Positions 23,862-35,500 of a DNA stretch of 64,000 nt are shown here, piece after piece. Every line of letters starts with the position of its first letter. The first letter of the stretch is position 1. Origin of the DNA: Numida meleagris (Eukaryota; Chordata; Aves; Galliformes; Numididae); NCBI RefSeq assembly GCF_002078875.1, contig NC_034412.1, positions 15,726,238 to 15,790,237 on the forward strand. The letters are read 5' to 3'. The position numbers were made by a program, and so were the translations under genes. A model generated the notes under the pieces. The model saw nothing but the letters and a program-made list of their open reading frames with translations, ran no database searches and was not told the origin of the DNA.

Positions 23862-25239
23862 TGGGAGGGCACAGAGCAGGTGCCTGGGAGCTGCAGCTGG
23901 GGCATGGAGCCGCTCGGCCCTTAAAAAGGCCAGCAGGAGGGAGCTGCTCCTCACTGAGCCACGTGCACTGGCATTGTGCACCTGGCTCAAATTAGGATCC
24001 ACTTATCTTCACATATGGGAAAAAGAAGAAATTATTCAGTACCTGGTTGGAACTTTAGCTAAAAACAGAAATGAGGTGGAAGGGGATGTCTGACGTTAAC
24101 GTATCCTTAGTGGAACTTGATGTATTCCTCCTCTCATTTATCAAATTTCCATTCATTTGCACTTGTGTGGCTTGTTGTTGTTGTTGTTTTTTAAAGACTC
24201 AAAACAGAAATGGCATTGAAAGCAGAGATGTGTGGAAAAAGCTCACTGACTTGCATCTATTTGAGTTTATTTTAGATCTGTAAACTACTTCTTGCCTTTC
24301 TGTCTTTTGTCAATGTCACCTGGGATGCATCAGCTCTGATCCCTGTTAGTTTACTAGCACTGAGGTCAGAGCATTTGGAAGAGTTTGGGCTGTGTTGCTT
24401 TGGTGTGCAGTGCTGTCATTTGGTAAGTCTGAGGGAGTCAGAGATGCTGCAAATAGGTCTCCTGTTGTGGTACTGCAAAGCAGTTTTCATGTGCCAGGCG
24501 GATTAATGCAGCACTAGAGCGATAAGAAAACTACAACAGAGACCACGCATGAAACTTCTAGTGTCTACAGGTTCTTACATCTTAGTAAAGCTAGCAGAGT
24601 GTGCTCCAGAATTAGCTTGCACTAAAGCACACTATGTTGCTTATTACAAGCATAGTCTGTAGACATTTTCTGAGCTGAAACAGTAATCACTTGAGCAGAT
24701 AGGGGGAAAAAAAATACAGTAATTTCTCTGTTCTGGCAGAATCATATGCTGTGGGCCAACAACATCTGCAACTCCTATGTACTGCAGTGATGGGTTCTTT
24801 AGAAACCCAGAGAAACAGGGTGAGATCAAAGCACATGCTTTGCCTTAGCTCTAGTTCAAAACAGAAAACAGCACACCAAGCCCACAGCCTACAGCACTGG
24901 AGTCTCTGATCTGTTTATCAGCATCTACCTGACAAATGGATGCACTGAGAAACAAATCCAAGTCCTGCTGCAGGCACAGGGGAAGATAGAGAGCAGAACC
25001 TTTTCCTCAGGCGAGCAGGAGGGTGGGACATTGCCAATGTACTGAAGGAATTTTTTTTTAAAAAGGAATTGGTTTGAGGGCTGAAGGCTTCACCAGGTCT
25101 TGGCTTCTAAGCCCTCATTCCTGCAGTGTTGAGGATCCCGTGGGTGACCAGGTGGCAGCACAGGAACTCAGCTTTTTAGGACAGCAGACTTTGGGTCCCC
25201 AGTGCAATCAGTGAGGCTGTTCTTCATACAACATCATTC

Positions 25240-26215
25240 CTCTGGCTGAAAACCTCCTGTTGACATCCATTTTCAAGTTTATTCAGGAAAAACTCGCATG
25301 CCTTTATTCTTTTGCCAGCATCTTCTGTTTTCACATAGAGATCTTCTCCATTCCTGGCATTTATCCCTGTGATATATTTATAGATGGTAATGAGCTTCTA
25401 TCCATTCTTGGCTCTTGTTTGTTAGCAGAAGCAAGTCAAGCTTCACCTGTACACTTCCTTTGAGTAAAATTATGGGTGGTGTTGTAGTCAAAGCTGTTCA
25501 GTGTCCTGTACACCCCCCAAGCATTACCTGCATGCTTTTAATGAAGTAAACCTTCCTTGGTTACTTCCACGAGTGTTACTGTGGCAGTTTGTTGCCTTAC
25601 ATTCAGATAGCATGCCCATGTGCTTCTGCAGTTATTTCTACCCTGATGAGCTTCCATTCTGTAGCATGGGTACTCTAGTAGTCTGTCAAGTCCTAACATT
25701 GTATAGTACTGAATTTTCTTCAGTTTCTATTACTCCAATTCTTTCTAACCTTCCAGTCTTCTTCTCTGTTCCTCATACAGGCGAAATCTGTGTCACTGGC
25801 AAATTTCATTAGTATGCTGTTTATGGTAAGGTCATTGATGAAAATATTAAATAAAATTGGTTGGCGTGGCTCATCATCATCTCCTATTTATCCATTTCCC
25901 TTGCTCTCTTACAATTCATTTACCAGCCTTCATCTTCTTTATCTGAGCTAATGAACTTCCATGTGGCACTCTACTGAGCTCCAGACAGATGAGATCTTTC
26001 TTTGGGTTAGAAGATCAGTTATGTTATCAAAGAAACGTAGATGTAGCCAAACTAATCTGATGTGGCTTGACATTTCCTGTCCAGTCTACTCAGAATCTGG
26101 AGCCAGAAACAACTTAATTCTGTTTTGTTTTCTCGAAACAGTATGTTCGTTTGAGCTTTATTTCCATGTAACTCCTGGTCACTTTTACATCCTAATTCCT
26201 AAGCCAATTTGATTT
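25240..26215 (-). mobile_element. Old CR1/L3-like LINE fragment, antisense, heavily decayed
   Basis: Read on the minus strand, this stretch keeps the skeleton of a CR1-clade ORF2. From about 25860 down, a degraded version of the motif that precedes the catalytic box (L-F-x-x-F-I-N-D-L) is visible at 25831-25860. A decayed catalytic box, K-F-A-S-D-T in place of K-F-A-D-D-T, follows at 25791-25809. At 25250-25440 the C-terminal region survives as traces of ITIYKYI and the following segment rich in N and K. The part at 25940-26210 resembles the earlier reverse transcriptase region. Many substitutions and frame breaks show it is much older than the copy at 7740-8863. Edges are approximate. Confidence 0.65.
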
Positions 26216-26361
26216 GGCTCCTATATTCTTTTCAGTTTGGGCCATGCTCTATTTTCTTTTTTCTCTACTGTGTAATGTGTTTTTGAATGAGCCAAATACC
26301 AAAATGTTCCTGTGGTAAGTGAGCTTAGTACTGCAGAATATACTTGACAATATTCTATAGT

Positions 26362-26383
26362 CATATATACATATATATATATA
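26362..26383 (+). repeat. TA/CA microsatellite
   Basis: An alternating purine-pyrimidine run, CATATATAC followed by about six TA units, forms a short microsatellite. Confidence 0.85.
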
Positions 26384-26755
26384 AGGCCTCCTCCCAGTCC
26401 CCATGCTATGTGGATAACAGGCAAAGCACTACAGACTCCCTGTCCCAGCTGTGTGAGAGCAGAAGCTGACAGCAGGTCACTGCAAAAGCAGTTGTGAACC
26501 ATTAAAATGTATAGGGTTCTTAATTTTCACCAGAAGTTCAAAGGCTTAGCTGTAGCCAAATACCCTGTTAGAGGGCTGAAGACTTGAAGGTGTCGGGGTG
26601 CAGCAGCTCCCAGAATCCTCTGCCTCCCTGCTAACCAGAGTCCTACCAGCTGTGGCCTTGGGCCATGGTCGGAGTCTTCAGTTGCTGTACCCTCAGCATA
26701 AGCAGTGGGCAGTCTCAAAAAGCAGACGAGACAAGATTTGGAAACAGCATAAAGT

Positions 26756-26773
26756 AAAAAAAAAAAAAAAAAA
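26756..26773 (+). repeat. Poly(A) run of 18
   Basis: Eighteen As follow CATAAAGT, which is close to but not the canonical AATAAA signal, and are followed by GTCTAGAC. It could be a retroposed tail but has no clear upstream transcript-like sequence or flanking duplication. Confidence 0.85.
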
Positions 26774-29700
26774 GTCTAGACTTTTTCCTCTCCTTTCTCA
26801 AAAACTAGAGACTGTAATAGCAAAAAGGAAAGGCAGGGGAATAATGGAAATAGATGCAAAGTTAGCTATGAACAGCAGGAGTCCAGGGAGTTACAAAGGA
26901 ATGGAGCATTCAGACTGTTAGAGGTAATGCAATGTGGAGTGCCTGCTCCATTTCTGAATGTGCTGCTAAAGAGATAAACACTGTCTCTGGGAAACCTGCA
27001 TGAGCTCTGGAAGGAGCTGTGGGTACACCAGGGAGCACCAGTCCTGCAGCCCTGCAAAATCCAGCGGTTTGTTACACCTTCCAGAATTGCTCTCAGTTGT
27101 GCCAACAGCTTTTTTGAGTCAGTTTTCCCCACCTTTAATTTCTGTCTTTTAGAAGAAAGTGGATGCACTCAGTGCTGTGGTTGTGATGTGCCATGAGACC
27201 CTCCATAAACAGCAGCATAAAACCCTAGCTATTAAAGGGATTGGTGTCAGAGCCCTGAATTCCTCAACATCTACACAGCATAACTGCAGGGAGGATCTCA
27301 GTGAGTCTCTCCCAAACACAAATTTGTATGGAATAACTTTATCGGTACTGCTTTTGGAGAAGTCTCCTGTCTCACCTGGAATAAACTTGACCTAAAGACT
27401 CTGAATCTTTAAATTGTTAAATGCAATTTTCTCAATCTATTAAATCTTATCAGAAATGCTGATTTTAGATGGTTTCTGATACACTAGTGTTGGCTCAAAA
27501 ATTAATAGTTCATAGTTGCTACGGAACAATCATTTACAATTGTACACTAACGGCCATCACAGTTCCAATTTAAAATTTCTCTTTTTGTGGATTTATCATT
27601 TGGCTGTAAAATGTTCCAGACCGAAGCTTGGCATACAGTTTAGCTAGAGATTACTTGTATTCAACTAATCTGGGAATTCTTCCTACTTCACAACTGCCAG
27701 ATAATGCAAAAAATACTGTTTTAAGAAGCCTTTTTTTTCTTCTTCTGTAATATGAATTAATGCCACAGGGTATTTAAAATAAATGTCAGGTGCCTTTTCT
27801 TTATTAGCAGGTTTACCCCACAACATCAAAACCTATTACGTGCACTTCAGTCCCAGAGCATGGGACCCAAACATTCTGGGCCCAGGTGGGTAGTGTTAAA
27901 GCAGCTGTGTTTGGCTTCTGCAGTGGAAAGCTCTTGTGGACTGCCACGAGCAGATCATTCAAACTGCTCGAGAACCTTCAGATGGCCTGGACATCAGGGG
28001 AGCTTGCATGTTAACTTCAGAGCTTTACCACGTGGCTGGGCTTGGGTTCTGTGATGTCAACCTCACAGTTCCATAGAAACCTCTTGAGGCCACAAGTTGG
28101 TGTCAGCCACTCTGTGCTGTCTCTCTGCTGCTGAGAAGTGGCTTAAGCTGTCTGTGCAAAAATGTGTTAGAGTTGTCCTTCACCTTCTTCTTTCTTTCCG
28201 TTGTTTCCAGGTTTTTCATACGTAGTAACAGGAGCAGACGAGACAATAGCTGGATGCAGAAAAGTGTTTGAAAATCAATTAAAGCATGGAGGGCAGCAGG
28301 CAGGGCCCCAACCTGGCAGCTGGCACCTCTGCAGCAGCACTTGGTGCTCAGGCTCCTGGGGCAGGCAGTGAGCAGTGCTTGAACTGCCCCAGAACGCAGC
28401 ACAGCCCCAGGAGTGCAGCTATCTGCTTCTCTTTTTGTCCTTGGGTTAGTGCAGTGTTACAGCAAAGATGTTGTATTCTGTCTGTATGTGTAAAGATAAT
28501 TAGAAACCTAAACTATGTATGTTAATGCTACACATATTTAAGTAACTGTTTATGAATATGGATTAGCTCAGATGGTGAGTGTTAACAATGACAAATATCT
28601 TGTTTTTCAGTGTCATTTATCAACAAGTATTCCAAAATGCATTGCAGTTATAACCTTATGATTTATACAAACTCTTTGATGTGCACAGAAGTCACTCTCT
28701 AATTGCAGAAAAACAAAGCAGCAAATTAAGTGTAGCAATTAATGTATTCAAGCATAGTAACAAGGTCATCTGAAAGTAACAGACTTCAGGGAGAGCAGTT
28801 GCCCACATTAGAGTTCAGTATCTCTGTCCTAGCATCTTTTTTAACAAGTCAGCAGTAATAATAATAACACTGAAGTTTTAATGGTTAAAAACAGCCCAAC
28901 ACTGATTCCAGTCTCATGGAAGAATTACCTTCCAACTCCAGGATCCATCCACATGGCACTCAGGTACAAACTTGGCATCACCACTCTACAAGAATTTGGT
29001 TTGCTTTGTGCGACTCGTGGTCTTTTTAGTGTACTTGTCTGCTGACTTGCGTTTAACCTACTGAAGGCAACTGAGCTGCAACAGGTATGCAAGAAGGCAT
29101 AATGCATCCCTCTGAAAATAAAGTCGCCCCTGCTTTACTTGTGTAACTTTCACTTCTACTTCTCTTGGATGCCTCTGCTGCTCAAGTACAGACCCACTTC
29201 TCTTATGGATTCTGGGAAGACCGCAGCTGGAGGTGGTATGGCTGTATTATGTATTTTCATGCACTCTACTGTTTCAGGATGAAAGCGGATGATTACAAAT
29301 CACTTAAGAAAAAAAATGTGGAAGGCGCATTGTCTGCAATTAAAAAATACAAAATTATAATGAAAGTAATAGCAAGATGTAAAATAATTTTGTTCACCAG
29401 CACTGTGAGTCTTTGAAAAGGATTTATTAAATACAGTAATTATGGTTCTTTGAGAACAACCACAATTACTCTGCCTTTTTGACAAACTTCTCTATTAGAA
29501 ATATAGAATTCCAGAACAAGAGACGTGCAAAGGTCAGGAGATGGACTTTGTTATATTTATAACAATGAACTCTATTCTTATTACTTTTAATTAATAGTTC
29601 TCAAGTACAAACATACTTAAACAGAAGATAAAGAAAGTCAGGATAAAGAGACAAGAAAAGAGGTATGAAACATAGGACCAGCAACAACAAAAAAGTCAAA

Positions 29701-30188
29701 CCAATTAAATGGAGCTGAAGAATGCATTCCATAGTTTCAGGATCTTGTTTGTCTTATGTCTTGGTCAAAGGCCATGCTGGCTGTGCTTGTGGTGACCTCA
29801 AGAACAGAGACAGAAAGAAACATGGAGCAGAGATACGTAAAGGGAACAGCAACAAGTGAGGCTGGCTCTGAATGTGATTCATCTTACTGTGTAGACCTAA
29901 TAAGCCCTGCCAAGAGCTTATCCACTTGGCACTGGACCACATAGATGTACTGGCTCTGGTCTCAGAACTTGGCTTTGGATTTTCTGAAGTACATTCTATT
30001 TTTCATTGTAGGTGTGCCTTAAAATAACTTCTTGGCTAGCTCTTCCATCAGCTGTAAACAGTGAAGGAGTGGAGGGAAGGAGACAGCCATGTTGTGTCAT
30101 GTGGAGCATAGAGTGGTTACTGTGGTGTTATAGGAAACATGCAGCTGTGGGAGTGTGATGGTTATAACTGCGGAAGACAAATCATGTA

Positions 30189-30243
30189 GGTGGGGTTTTG
30201 GTTCTGGTTTTGTTTTGGTTTTTTTTTGTCTGATTTTGTTTTC
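30189..30243 (+). repeat. T/G-rich low-complexity tract
   Basis: An irregular run made of GGTTTT-like units and a stretch of nine or ten Ts. Strongly asymmetric between strands; simple-sequence DNA. Confidence 0.75.
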
Positions 30244-33200
30244 TACATTCAGAAGAAAAAAAACATGATTTCTCAAGGTATATTGGTATTTTAAGAGTCA
30301 GATGGAAAACATGGGCACTGTGCATTAAATATAATGTCATCTGTAGAGCTGAGACTAGGAGACTATAAAGTTCTACATTTCAAGTCTGTGTGAGAACAAA
30401 TGAGGTTGTAGATTAGAGGCAACTGGTAGAACTCGGCTAATTAGAATTTATGGTTGTATACAAGATGCTTTCTTCTACTAAGAAGCATTAAATTATCTTG
30501 TGTTAATTATAGACTGTTTATGTAATTGTGGTCTAGAATTTTGACCCAGTACTTCTTCCTCAGCGTGGGGCCACAAGTCTGATGTGCTGTTACACATTTC
30601 TTTATATTCCTATAGCTTCAGCTGATGATGTTCTACTATGTCACATGGGCAGCAGTACGATAAAGTCTCTAGTTTTTCCTATGCCTGTTCATTACACTGA
30701 TAGTTTGATAATAGCATCACAGGGAGAGGTGGGCTTGCAAGCATTTGCACTCAGTTCTGAGCACAAACTCTGATGATATGAACAGAGACAGTCTGCTTCT
30801 GTTTCTGGTAAATGTTTGTGTGGAACTGCCTAAAAGAGGAGATTTATTTCCTAAGAGATGTTCAAGGCCTCCTGCCCTCTACTTTTCTTGTAAGGAAGCA
30901 CTGAAGGTGAAACACATTCCTCCTGTGAAATGCTTTACAAAATCCTTCTGTATAGGAAATGGAAGGTTGTGCCAAATTGTATGGTTCCAAACATCTGGGT
31001 GTTCCTGCATCAAAGTCTGCTCCCTGGTGCCAGCTGTATGCATTAATGCTGTTCTGAGCAATTATTGCTTATTTTTCACATTATTTGCATTTAGGTCCTT
31101 TGTTTGGGTGATACTGATTTTACAGGCAGATAGAGCCTTCTTTGCTGCATTGAGGGCTGTTGACCAGTAAGGAAGAAATTTAGCAATGGGATTACTGTTT
31201 TGTTTTTTCAGAACTTTTTTTTAATACTGTCACAACTGTCTTTTCTTTGCTGTTGTTCTCAGGATGACATAACTGGTGATGAAAACCCAAGTACTGGAAA
31301 AAATAAGAGAAACGTTTTACCTGACACGAGAAATTTAGGAAGTGTCTTGCAATTAAGATCATTAGAGATCTGATGATTTTTGAGTAGAGCCAAGCTGATA
31401 TATCTGGAGAACTAATCAGTTGCAATAATGTATGTGACCTTTCCAGCGAAAATAAATCTATAAATCTACAGCCAAGGACTGTAAGGTACTTCTGTGGAAA
31501 AATAATTTTCTAAAGGCTTGTTTTCTTCCCTCACTTATTACGTCCTTGAAGCTCTCCATGAATGTTTGAATTTGCCTACTCGTACCCAACAGATTACAAT
31601 TGTCATGTTTTCCACTTGCTTTATAGAGTGATAGATATCCTTCATGAATTTTGAAAGATGCCATTTTTGGAAGTATTTTAGGGACCACAGATTAATGCAG
31701 CCAATATGGAATTTGATCTATTGGAATTTTACTCCTTTCCTTCCCTGCTTCTTTGCCAAGATGAATATGTTCCTGGCAAGTCCTGTCTGCTAGTTGATCC
31801 TCTTTGATTTGCTGAAGTCAGCCCGCAGACTACTTCTTTGACGAAGTCACTGTAAGTGGACATCTTTCCCTGTCTGGATAGAACGTTTGCTTTTGAAGCA
31901 ATTTTGTTTTTCCTTGTGTTTGTCCAAAGGGAAAAGAAGATCACATCCGTGGTAGTCAAAATCTCTGAATTATAAAGACAAGGTTACATGTGATTTCCAA
32001 CTGTGTAATGCCACCAAGACTGTGTGGTCCCGATGCATTTGTGTGGGGTATGGAGGTCTGAATACTGGATGGTGTTGCGTGAGGGCTGCTCCTACCCAGT
32101 CAGGACATACATTCGTTATTATTCCCCTAGCACTGGTTGATTAATTATTGAATCTTAAGTCAGAACTGACAAAAACACCAGCCGTCACTTAATTTTCTCA
32201 AATTAATCTCGTTAGGTCTCTTCCAGATCCTCTTTTAAGTGTCTTTAATGATGTCAGTAACTGAGCCAACCTTGTTAAAAGAATTTCCTGACTGCCCGGT
32301 GAATAAAACCTGGGATTTTTTTGTAGGGAGGTGTTTCACCTGAAACTGCTCTCTTTAGCATAAAAAAGTACTGTTTGCCTGTCAGAGGTTACTGGAAACC
32401 TCAAGCTGTTACTGGGTGAGGCCTGAAGTTTTCTGAAAACCGTCAGGTGTCAGCATGCTGGATTCCTATGCTCCAGGTGACATTTCACATCCGTCTCTTA
32501 TCCTGTAAGGTTGGAGCATGAGTAGAGGAAATGCAGAATTATCTTTCCAAAATAATACACACCATCATAAAATATCAAACTTTGTGTTGTGCATCTTCCC
32601 TCAGTCACTTACTTTTGAAGATTAAATTAGAGAACTTAGTATCTCTGTAACTGACTTACCAGAATAATGCACTGTGTTTTTTTAAATTGGTGGTAGAAAC
32701 GAATTCTACAGTCAGCAAATCTAAATAAATGGAAATTGTGAAATGTGATTTTCAGTTGAACTGGATGCTTTCCAGATTTACTTAATACATCTGAAGTGAA
32801 ATTTGTTCTGGACACCACTAAGTCTCTCAGCAAGAGAATTCTAATGGAGCTTGAGATTGTGAGCTTTCTGTTCAGGCAGAACAGAATATCTTTTCAAAGG
32901 TTGTCAAGGATGAAACTCAGTTGGTGCTACAAGAGACCAGGAAATATTCATTCAAACTGCCTAATGTTTAACACTTAGAAATATAAAGGCATTAAAGGCC
33001 AGATGTCATGCATATAATCACAGAGCACTGAGAAATCTTGTACAAAGTCTAGACGAAGAAAATCTAGGTAACATCCAGGTATCACTTTCAACCTATATGT
33101 TGCTTCATGTCTTGGATGTGAATGACACTGCAATAAGAGCAACAACAGTGAAAACAAAAACTCATATCCATGAATTTCATAAGACAAGACTACACTAGGC

Positions 33201-34183
33201 ATACGAAAACCTGCAAGTATTCAGAAAGCTAATATTTCCACCGTGACAGGTCAACATCAAATAAATTAATACTGACCTGCAAGAGGATTTACTGGCAGAA
33301 AAATAGAACACTGCTACAAATTCTGTAGAAGCAAAAAAGGTTTCTCGTCATTACAAACATATTCAAGAGTTTCTTACAAAGGAAAAGGAACTGAATGAAA
33401 AGAGCAGTACAGTCCAATTTCCCAACATCCAATGAAATTTTCTCATTGTGAAAAATGCAACCACCAAATCTTTCCTCACTGCTCCAGTTGCTTTCCTTTC
33501 ACACGACATCAAATCCTTTTATAGATTTCATTAGCCCAGCATCTCCTTCTTTAACAATGTCAGACCCCTTTTCTGTGCTAAAGAAATACAAATGAATATA
33601 TTAATACATGCTTTTATTGTTCTATTTTTCTAACTTAGAGCTATAGCTGATGTAAATTTTGGACGTCGTACATGTATTGAGTTAGAAAGCAAAAGACAAC
33701 AGATTTTTCGTAGAATTCAATAAAAACAATTCAGAAGCACAGAATAGGTAGGATAAGTTTCTTAGTGTACATGTTGAGCAGCTCTGCAAACATAAGATGA
33801 TCCTAAGGAAAAATTACTTCCAAAATATGAACAGAATTGTGATAATTTATACACAAGAAGTTAAATCTGCAAGGAATCTTCTTGATAGTTAACTGGATGG
33901 TATCTTAATCCTTTTCCCATACAGGAAACAAACAAAAAAATGCTTATATAGCACTATGTAATGCTATCCCTTCAGGTGTTTGTTTTGCATTTTGGTCCTA
34001 GCAATATGCAAAATAGGTCAATGCATCACAGACATAATTTTGCCTTAGTTAAGGTGGGAAAGGCCATCAGCAAGAGGTGAAGGGTCCCAGCAAGAGAAGC
34101 ATCTTATTTTCCTTACGTTTGGATTCTGCGTTGCCCAGTTTTTGTTGTTATTTTTTCATTTTATTTACAGATGAAAGGACCTC

Positions 34184-34234
34184 TTTGTTTCTGTACTCAT
34201 TTTGTTTCTGTTACTCTTTGTTTCTGTTACTCAT
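34184..34234 (+). repeat. Three-copy tandem repeat, unit about 17 bp
   Basis: Three adjacent copies of a unit of the form TTTGTTTCTGTTACTC, of 17, 16 and 18 bases (34184-34200, 34201-34216, 34217-34234), differ only by a missing T or a trailing AT. It is a small minisatellite-like expansion. Confidence 0.8.
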
Positions 34235-35500
34235 TTTGGTATCAAAGAGCTTCAAATATACTATTTTTGTTTCAAATATGTTTTTTTTTGTTTTAGCAGC
34301 AGTAGTGGACTGAGGTATTATTTTAACCAGCCTTCTCAAGGGATCTGAAGAACGACAGCTAGTAGTTCTCTTCTGAAAGTGCTGAGGAAAAGCAATGGAC
34401 ACAGGGGAGATGAACATGCTGTCGTTTAGTTGAGTTAAGGAATACAGGATTAGCTAAACTCTGGTTCATTTTTTTCCATACTTTGATGAAAGAAGGCAAT
34501 GTTACTGGGCTGAACTCATTCCACTCCCACCCCCTCAATCCTAGAGAACACATTTGCATGTTTTACTTCTATCAGATTAGTGCCATATTAATTTGGAGTT
34601 CCCTGCTTCTGCTCTATCCTTTCCATTTCTGCAAGAGAATTTTCTTTCCTGCATAGCATAAGTAGATACTCATTCCCTCACTTCAAATTTACCAGGCCTG
34701 TTCACAATCTGATTTATTCCTTTAATGCCTGCTCATCCAGAAGTAATGTATCTGTAGAAAATTAACTTGATAGTGCCCGCAAATGAAGAAAGCTTACGTT
34801 AAGATCGGTTCTCAATTACTATAAGTGATCTAAATCTAGTATGTTTATACTGAAGACCTTTCAGTTTAGGGCACTTTTAAATAACAAGTAGCATTTTTTG
34901 ACTTGAGATGTAGCATAAATTTATGTCACAAGTCCGTAGTGCACTTTGTTGTTTAAATGAATTTCACTTTGATTAGGCTTAAATTAACTAGGGACAGCAT
35001 TAAGCATCAAATTAATAGTACAGCTCCAGTAGATACTATTTCTTCATATGTGCTGCTGAATGTTCAGTCCGCAGCTCTGCCAGTGGATCATAGCATGTGA
35101 GCCCTAATCCACTTCTGCCTGAAGTGCAGAGGCTTAACTCAGGACCTGTGCCCATCTCCTACAGGTTTTTTATTTCACATTATGTCTGTCAATTACTCTA
35201 TTTGCTCTCGAATCCAGCCTGAAGTTCACACAAGTGGGTAAAAAGCCAAAGCTTTTGTTCTGTCTTTTTTTGAACACATTCATGAGCACCACAGAGTGCC
35301 TATTGAGTCTCATCTTTGGCAGCTACGCGATCATTCTTATTTAGGAAAGCTCTATTTTACAGTGTTAGATTATTTAAAAAACATTCTGCCAAGGAAGCAT
35401 GTCGCAAGAAGATCATTCAATTACCCTGACTAAAAGCGTATTTGCAGATGTCATTTGAAACTTGTATACAAAGCTATTTCTTTTGTTTGTTAGCATTTTC

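Larger units (their letters stand above)
16940..25239. other. Non-coding stretch with GC-richer patches
   Basis: No gene or transposon was recognised. Base composition alternates: GC-richer patches occur at about 18430-18760, 19380-19520, 20550-20800, 21890-22060 and 23120-23400, between AT-rich sequence. The first patch contains an AATAAA at 18686-18691 but no coding frame or splice pattern that I trust. Short repeats are a GTT run at about 24174-24188 and four copies of GCTGA at about 23840-23861. Open frames up to 144 codons (22477-22911) have no recognisable content. Confidence 0.55.
26216..35500. other. Non-coding AT-rich stretch
   Basis: No gene or transposon was recognised. It contains a TA/CA microsatellite (26362-26383), an 18-A run (26756-26773), a T/G-rich tract (30189-30243) and a short three-copy tandem repeat (34184-34234). 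The open frame of 141 codons at 30745-31170 has no recognisable domain, and its composition (Cys- and Phe-rich) suggests a chance frame. Confidence 0.55.

Noticed and set aside
26598..26773. Possible second retrocopy ending in the 18-A run
   Set aside because: There is no canonical AATAAA, no transcript-like upstream sequence and no flanking duplication, so a plain A-tract is simpler.
30745..31170. A 141-codon plus-strand frame ending in a hydrophobic stretch
   Set aside because: The hydrophobic tail comes from T-rich DNA; there is no known domain, and an opposed frame overlaps it.
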